43,273 nucleotides of DNA from an uncultured Campylobacterales bacterium (GTDB lineage: Bacteria; Campylobacterota; Campylobacteria; Campylobacterales; Sulfurimonadaceae), in contig CAITKP010000007.1 in the NCBI GenBank assembly GCA_903892995.1, positions 1 through 43,273 of the forward strand. The letters are read 5' to 3'. Positions 43,167 to 43,273 of this stretch are shown piece after piece. The notes under the pieces were generated by a model. It had not been told where the DNA came from, made no database searches, and saw only the letters and a program-made list of their open reading frames with translations. A program made the position numbers and the translations under genes. Every line of letters begins with the position of its first letter. Positions within the stretch are counted from its first letter, which is position 1.

Positions 43167-43260
43167 AAAAAAGAGGTCTGTAGCTCCAAGGCGTATCTTC
43201 ACAGGGCTAGCCGTAGCTAACCCAAGAAGATACAACGCAGGAGATGCGGGCCTCTTTTTT
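43167..43260. ncRNA. 94-nt extended hairpin: bidirectional terminator or structured RNA
   Basis: AAAAAAGAGGTC (43167-43178) pairs with GGCCTCTTTTTT (43249-43260). Inside are GTA/TGC and CTCC/GGAG, then GC-GTATCTTC/GAAGATAC-(AAC bulge)-GC, then GGG/CCC, and finally TAGC-CGTA-GCTA. Nearly every base is paired, with a few small bulges. A run on one side and T run on the other give terminator character in both directions, but 94 nt is far longer than a normal terminator stem. No known RNA family is recognised. Confidence 0.5.
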
Positions 43261-43273
43261 ACCCTTCGGGCGA

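Noticed and set aside
43167-43260. Integron attC site or tRNA-like gene
   Set aside because: The termini are A and T runs without the RYYYAAC/GTTRRRY core sites, and there is no cloverleaf, anticodon arm or CCA end.
1-43273. CRISPR array or rRNA/tRNA genes
   Set aside because: No regularly spaced repeats with spacers and no recognisable rRNA or tRNA sequence on either strand.

Overview
The window looks like the chromosome of a free-living member of the Campylobacterota (Epsilonproteobacteria), of the Sulfurimonas/Sulfuricurvum type. The DNA is A/T-rich. It carries lineage-typical genes (a PgbA-like plasminogen-binding-domain protein, a Csd3/HdpA-like M23 peptidase, and an acpP-fabF-accA run with fabG nearby), and TTG starts with good Shine-Dalgarno (SD) sequences are common. 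I see no tRNA, rRNA or CRISPR array. Coding density is very high and no gap exceeds about 170 bases. Assignments come from reading motifs by eye; no database search was possible.

Layout. 1-1774: a 560-codon gene, tentatively TnsE-like, lies inside what looks like the end of a Tn7-like transposon: about 20-bp direct repeats and a TGTCA terminus that abuts the argJ stop codon. 1775-3264: argJ and rpmB. 3416-5607: an HDOD protein and a STAS/receiver-like/CheX protein. 5682-7700: rpe, trpF and a DnaQ-type exonuclease. 7704-13399 (minus strand): accA, fabF, acpP, a lineage-type hypothetical, fabG and gpmI. 13499-15817: mraY-murD. 15925-26656: a large peptide-metabolism cluster in two convergent operons. 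The plus-strand operon has a circularly permuted ATP-grasp gene, an alpha-E gene and two AstE/AspA-family genes, the second having lost its zinc ligands. The minus-strand operon has a transglutaminase-like plus DUF2126 protein, a fused ATP-grasp/alpha-E protein and a second transglutaminase. 26813-27803: a small exported Met/Cys-repeat protein and an EF-hand protein with a natural six-histidine run. 27954-29725: rsmG, two small genes and an NlpC/P60 lipoprotein. 29639-31221: a PerR-like regulator divergent from a di-haem cytochrome c peroxidase. 31289-35062: a b-type cytochrome, alr, agmatine deiminase and a CPA2 antiporter. 35069-37243: an OprC/NosA-like TonB receptor. 37395-40881: two small helical proteins, a diguanylate cyclase, a GlcD-type oxidase and a PgbA-like protein. 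40994-43133: an M23 peptidase and a membrane-anchored hypothetical. 43167-43260: a 94-nt nearly fully paired hairpin.

The strongest unexplained signal crosses gene boundaries: the 10-bp palindrome TTACATGTAA occurs at least 16 times, about a hundredfold over base-composition expectation, both inside genes (as Leu-His-Val or Leu/Val-Thr-Cys) and between them. Its flanks are also biased (C before, purine after). It behaves like a highly iterated palindrome with a chromosome-wide role. Other points of interest are the possible new transposon attachment site at argJ, the duplicated ATP-grasp/alpha-E/transglutaminase system with a pseudo-peptidase, and two genes (alr and the perR-like gene) whose -10 boxes sit exactly where leaderless transcripts would start.
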